DNA from: Hyphomicrobiales bacterium
GTDB lineage: Bacteria > Pseudomonadota > Alphaproteobacteria > Rhizobiales > Rhizobiaceae
Length of the DNA: 64,000 nt
Assembly: GCA_900465685.1 (NCBI GenBank)
Contig: UEGR01000012.1
Location: 185,259 to 249,258 of the forward strand
Reading direction: 5' to 3'
This document shows, piece by piece, positions 62,683 through 64,000 of the stretch (within the stretch, counting starts at the first letter, position 1; every line of letters begins with the position of its first letter). Position numbers and translations under genes: made by a program. A model generated the notes under the pieces. It saw only the letters and a program-made list of their open reading frames with translations, was not told where the DNA came from and ran no database searches.

Positions 62683-63155
62683 CCGTATATGATCAGTGCG
62701 AACCGTTTTAACCGCTGGCGTCGTGCTGGGCATTGGGGCGTATTCTCAATGCGACATGAGAAACTTACAACGGCGATTTCAGATGATCGACAGTTCTTCG
62801 CTCCGAGTCCATTAACACGCAGCCAACGGCCAAAAAAGATGAGCGATCCCGTTGCATGGGCCGTTCACGTGGTGGCGTGACAACCAAAATCCATGCATTT
62901 GCTGATGCGGTTGGCTGTCCGGTCCATCTGAAACTGACCGCGATACAAACGCATGATGGGCGCTCGGCGGTCGATATGTTTGAGGCGGTCGGGCCGAGTC
63001 AGATATTGCTGGCAGATCGCGCTTACGGCAACGACAGCTTGTGTCAAAGTTTATGATGCTGATGCCATTCGTGATGATCTTGCCTGCCGCACCATTGCCA
63101 CCCGCAATACGGACAGCTCGTAGAGAGCTTTATCAGCATGGTTCATATCACCACC
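62683..63155 (+). mobile_element. IS5-family transposase pseudogene
   Basis: Plus strand: NRFNRWRRAGHWG, then in another frame MIDSSSLRVH-stop-HAANGQK, then GRSRGGVTTKIHAFADAVGC, LTAIQTHDGRSAVDMFEAVG and ILLADRAYGNDSL, then YDADAIRDDLACR. The order is that of an IS5 (IS427-type) transposase with at least three frameshifts or stops. Inactive. Confidence 0.8.
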
Positions 63156-63164
63156 GCAGGGATT

Positions 63165-63909
63165 CTGGCTCAAACTCGCCTACGCTGCCTAGAACGGAGA
63201 CCCATAAACTGTTGCGCCAGATGCGGAATGCGATGAGTTTAATTGCAGCTAGGAAATTGGCTGGGTTTTCGTCGTAATGCGTGGCTATACCACGACAGTG
63301 TTTGATATGGTTAAAGAAGCGCTCGAACAGATTTCTCTGGCGATATACCCGTGGCGAAAATGCGAAGACGCCCTTGGGGGAGGCATCGGCATCGTAAGCT
63401 TTGTGCACAAGCAGCGTACCGCCCGCTTTGATGCGTTCAATGAGACCTTCGGCCTGAGAGCAATCGGCAACCTGCCGCCGATCAGGCAAAGATTGACCGG
63501 GCAGCCTTCCGTAATAACAATCGCGTGGATTCTGCTTGTGAGGCTGTCGCGAGAACGTCCAATGCAACCATCGTCAGCATCCCCCTTTTCCTGTGGCTTC
63601 GTGCTGGTGAACATGAACACAGGTGCCATCGATCATCACGATGTCGCCGTCATAAGCCTGCGAGACAGCCTTAAGCAGCCTATTCCAGACACCGGCACGA
63701 CGCCAGCGAACAAACCGGTTGTAGCAAGTCGCTGCAACACCGTAACGCTCCGGTATTTCGGACCATCATGACCCGGTGCGGAAACACCACAGAATGCTAT
63801 TGAGGACCATGTGATCGTCAACCCACGGCACGGCACGTGGTTTGCACGGTAACAGCGGCGCAATAATCGACCATTCTCATTCTGTGAGTTCAAAGCGGCT
63901 ACGTGACAT
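63165..63909 (-). mobile_element. IS5-family transposase pseudogene, second copy
   Basis: Minus strand from MSRSRFELTE-stop-EWSIIAPLLPCKPRAVP, then CYNRFVRWRRAGVWNRLL, MIDGTCVHVHQHEATGKGG, then (shifted) IGRSRDSLTSRIHAIV and finally NLFERFFNHIKHCRGIATHYDENPANFLAAIKLIAFRIW (in pieces). Multiple stops and frameshifts; it diverges clearly from the neighbouring IS5 relic, so it is a different element. The last ~90 bp of the window show no gene. Confidence 0.8.
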
Positions 63910-64000
63910 CAAAGACCTCGAAATCCAAGGCATTGAATCACTAATCCATTCAAACAGCTGGCCTATTTATGAGTGCACGGCCTAGTCACCTGAATCTAAA

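Noticed and set aside
1..64000. CRISPR arrays, tRNA or rRNA genes
   Set aside because: Looked for direct repeats with regular spacers and for tRNA-like T-loop sequences by eye; none seen, though a tRNA search program could still find one.

Overview
The window reads as one contiguous piece of a Brucellaceae-type alphaproteobacterial chromosome (Brucella/Ochrobactrum group). I infer this from the FeuPQ osmosensing pair, a Ros/MucR zinc-finger regulator, a betIBA-type locus, a relic of the alphaproteobacterial gene transfer agent (GTA), several families known from Hyphomicrobiales (DUF1491, DUF2336, DUF5330, DUF6456), and degenerate octamer repeats resembling the hypervariable Brucella octamer. 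No rRNA or tRNA gene was recognised.

Layout. 0-4 kb: the end of a cytochrome c maturation gene (ccmI), a surface lipoprotein, and feuQ-feuP with a small secreted FeuN-like protein, all on the minus strand. 4-8 kb: a collapsed GTA cluster in which the first part of the terminase is joined directly to the C-terminal two thirds of the tail protein gp15. 8-25 kb: housekeeping genes (PBP1A, DUF1214/DUF1254, DivJ/PleC-like histidine kinase, SufE, amidase, a LysR-controlled CoA-transferase/acyl-CoA dehydrogenase pair, a DnaA-domain-IV protein, MucR). 25-42 kb: oligopeptidase B, an acyl-CoA ligase, two cytochromes c, SodB, a dehalogenase, an L,D-transpeptidase, a HerA-like ATPase, a GntR/MFS pair and CorA. 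41.6-42.2 kb: an AbrB/MazE-Doc toxin-antitoxin module. 42.8-46.7 kb: betI-betA-betB for choline to glycine betaine, with a BetI-like operator upstream and a large octamer-repeat hairpin between betA and betB.

48-62.3 kb is a surface-polysaccharide locus: rmlACBD (dTDP-L-rhamnose), glycosyltransferases, a 989-residue methyltransferase/coiled-coil/double-glycosyltransferase fusion, a probable three-part polyprenyl-linked glycan decoration system (GT2, small flippase, polytopic membrane protein), and a Wzm/Wzt ABC exporter. It becomes visibly more AT-rich from about 51.6 kb and is littered with decayed IS3- and IS5-family sequences (59.9-60.1 kb and 62.4-63.9 kb), so it looks laterally acquired. 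The simplest reading is an ABC-transporter-dependent, rhamnose-containing O-antigen.

Dispersed repeats sit at gene ends throughout: a 142-bp palindromic element (two copies), a 48-bp Hyphomicrobiales-type repeat (two copies), and octamer arrays (two loci). One 142-bp copy supplies the first ~20 codons of the GTA small-terminase-like ORF.
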